Below, one piece after another: positions 6,244 to 6,265 of a stretch of DNA of 6,265 bases. Numbering within the stretch: the first letter of the stretch is position 1; every line of letters begins with the position of its first letter. The stretch is from an uncultured Actinomycetes bacterium (GTDB taxonomy: Bacteria; Actinomycetota; Actinomycetes; Nanopelagicales; Nanopelagicaceae): NCBI GenBank assembly GCA_903844585.1, contig CAIMUD010000088.1, positions 1 to 6,265 on the forward strand. Reading direction: 5' to 3'. The notes under the pieces are model-generated. The model was not told the origin of the DNA. It saw nothing but the letters and a program-made list of their open reading frames with translations, and did no database searches. A program made the translations under genes and the position numbers.

Positions 6244-6265
6244 ATGGCAGCAGGAGATACAACAA
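6244..6265 (+). CDS. ssb: Single-stranded DNA-binding protein, first codons only
   Basis: Only seven codons are visible (MAAGDTT) before the window ends. They resemble the beginning of actinobacterial SSB proteins (M-A-G-D-T-x-I-T-type). The gene lies directly downstream of rpsF, where ssb is expected, and has a good Shine-Dalgarno sequence. SSB coats single-stranded DNA in replication, repair and recombination. The call rests mostly on gene order, since the OB-fold domain lies outside the window. Confidence 0.8.

Noticed and set aside
1..6265. CRISPR arrays, insertion sequences, phage genes, tRNA or rRNA genes
   Set aside because: No regularly spaced repeats, terminal inverted repeats with a transposase, phage-type proteins or structural RNA signatures were seen on either strand.

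Overview
The window looks like a stretch of actinobacterial chromosome from an organism with an AT-leaning genome. The gene order (CCA-adding enzyme, MFS transporter, DUF5318 protein, class A penicillin-binding protein, GT87-type membrane glycosyltransferase, rpsF, ssb) matches the region of Mycobacterium that holds Rv0049, ponA1, Rv0051, rpsF and ssb, and a similar order in Streptomyces. The low GC for an actinobacterium and the compact spacing (no gene-free stretch exceeds about 110 bases) suggest a streamlined freshwater lineage such as the Nanopelagicales (acI). That placement is inference from memory, not a search result.

Layout: (1) Positions 1-932 hold the 3' part of a CCA tRNA nucleotidyltransferase, whose start lies outside the window. 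(2) An MFS transporter on the minus strand (904-2178) converges on it, and the two coding regions overlap tail to tail by 29 bases. (3) A 41-base gap (2179-2219) separates the MFS gene from the divergent DUF5318 gene. A TANNNT -10 hexamer lies just ahead of each start codon, so both genes are probably read from leaderless transcripts. (4) DUF5318 (2220-2633), the penicillin-binding protein (2643-4550) and the GT87-like protein (best start 4560, end 5774) form a tight cell-envelope operon with 9-base gaps. The third gene has no ATG, GTG or TTG early enough to cover its conserved N-terminus; an ATT at 4560 with a Shine-Dalgarno-like AAGG at good spacing is the best start. (5) A structured leader (5791-5851) precedes rpsF and can pair with the rpsF ribosome binding site. 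It resembles the known S6:S18 autoregulatory leader. (6) rpsF (5852-6136) is followed by a 107-base spacer holding a long hairpin and then the first codons of ssb (from 6244).

Functionally, the centre of the window is an envelope module: a bifunctional peptidoglycan polymerase/cross-linker, a polytopic GT-C-fold transferase that probably uses a lipid-linked sugar, and a small zinc-ribbon protein of unknown job. It sits directly upstream of the translation/replication operon beginning rpsF-ssb. I see no mobile element, CRISPR array, phage gene or tRNA/rRNA gene. The observations most worth checking are regulatory: the ATT start, the rpsF leader, the paired leaderless promoters and the rpsF-ssb hairpin.
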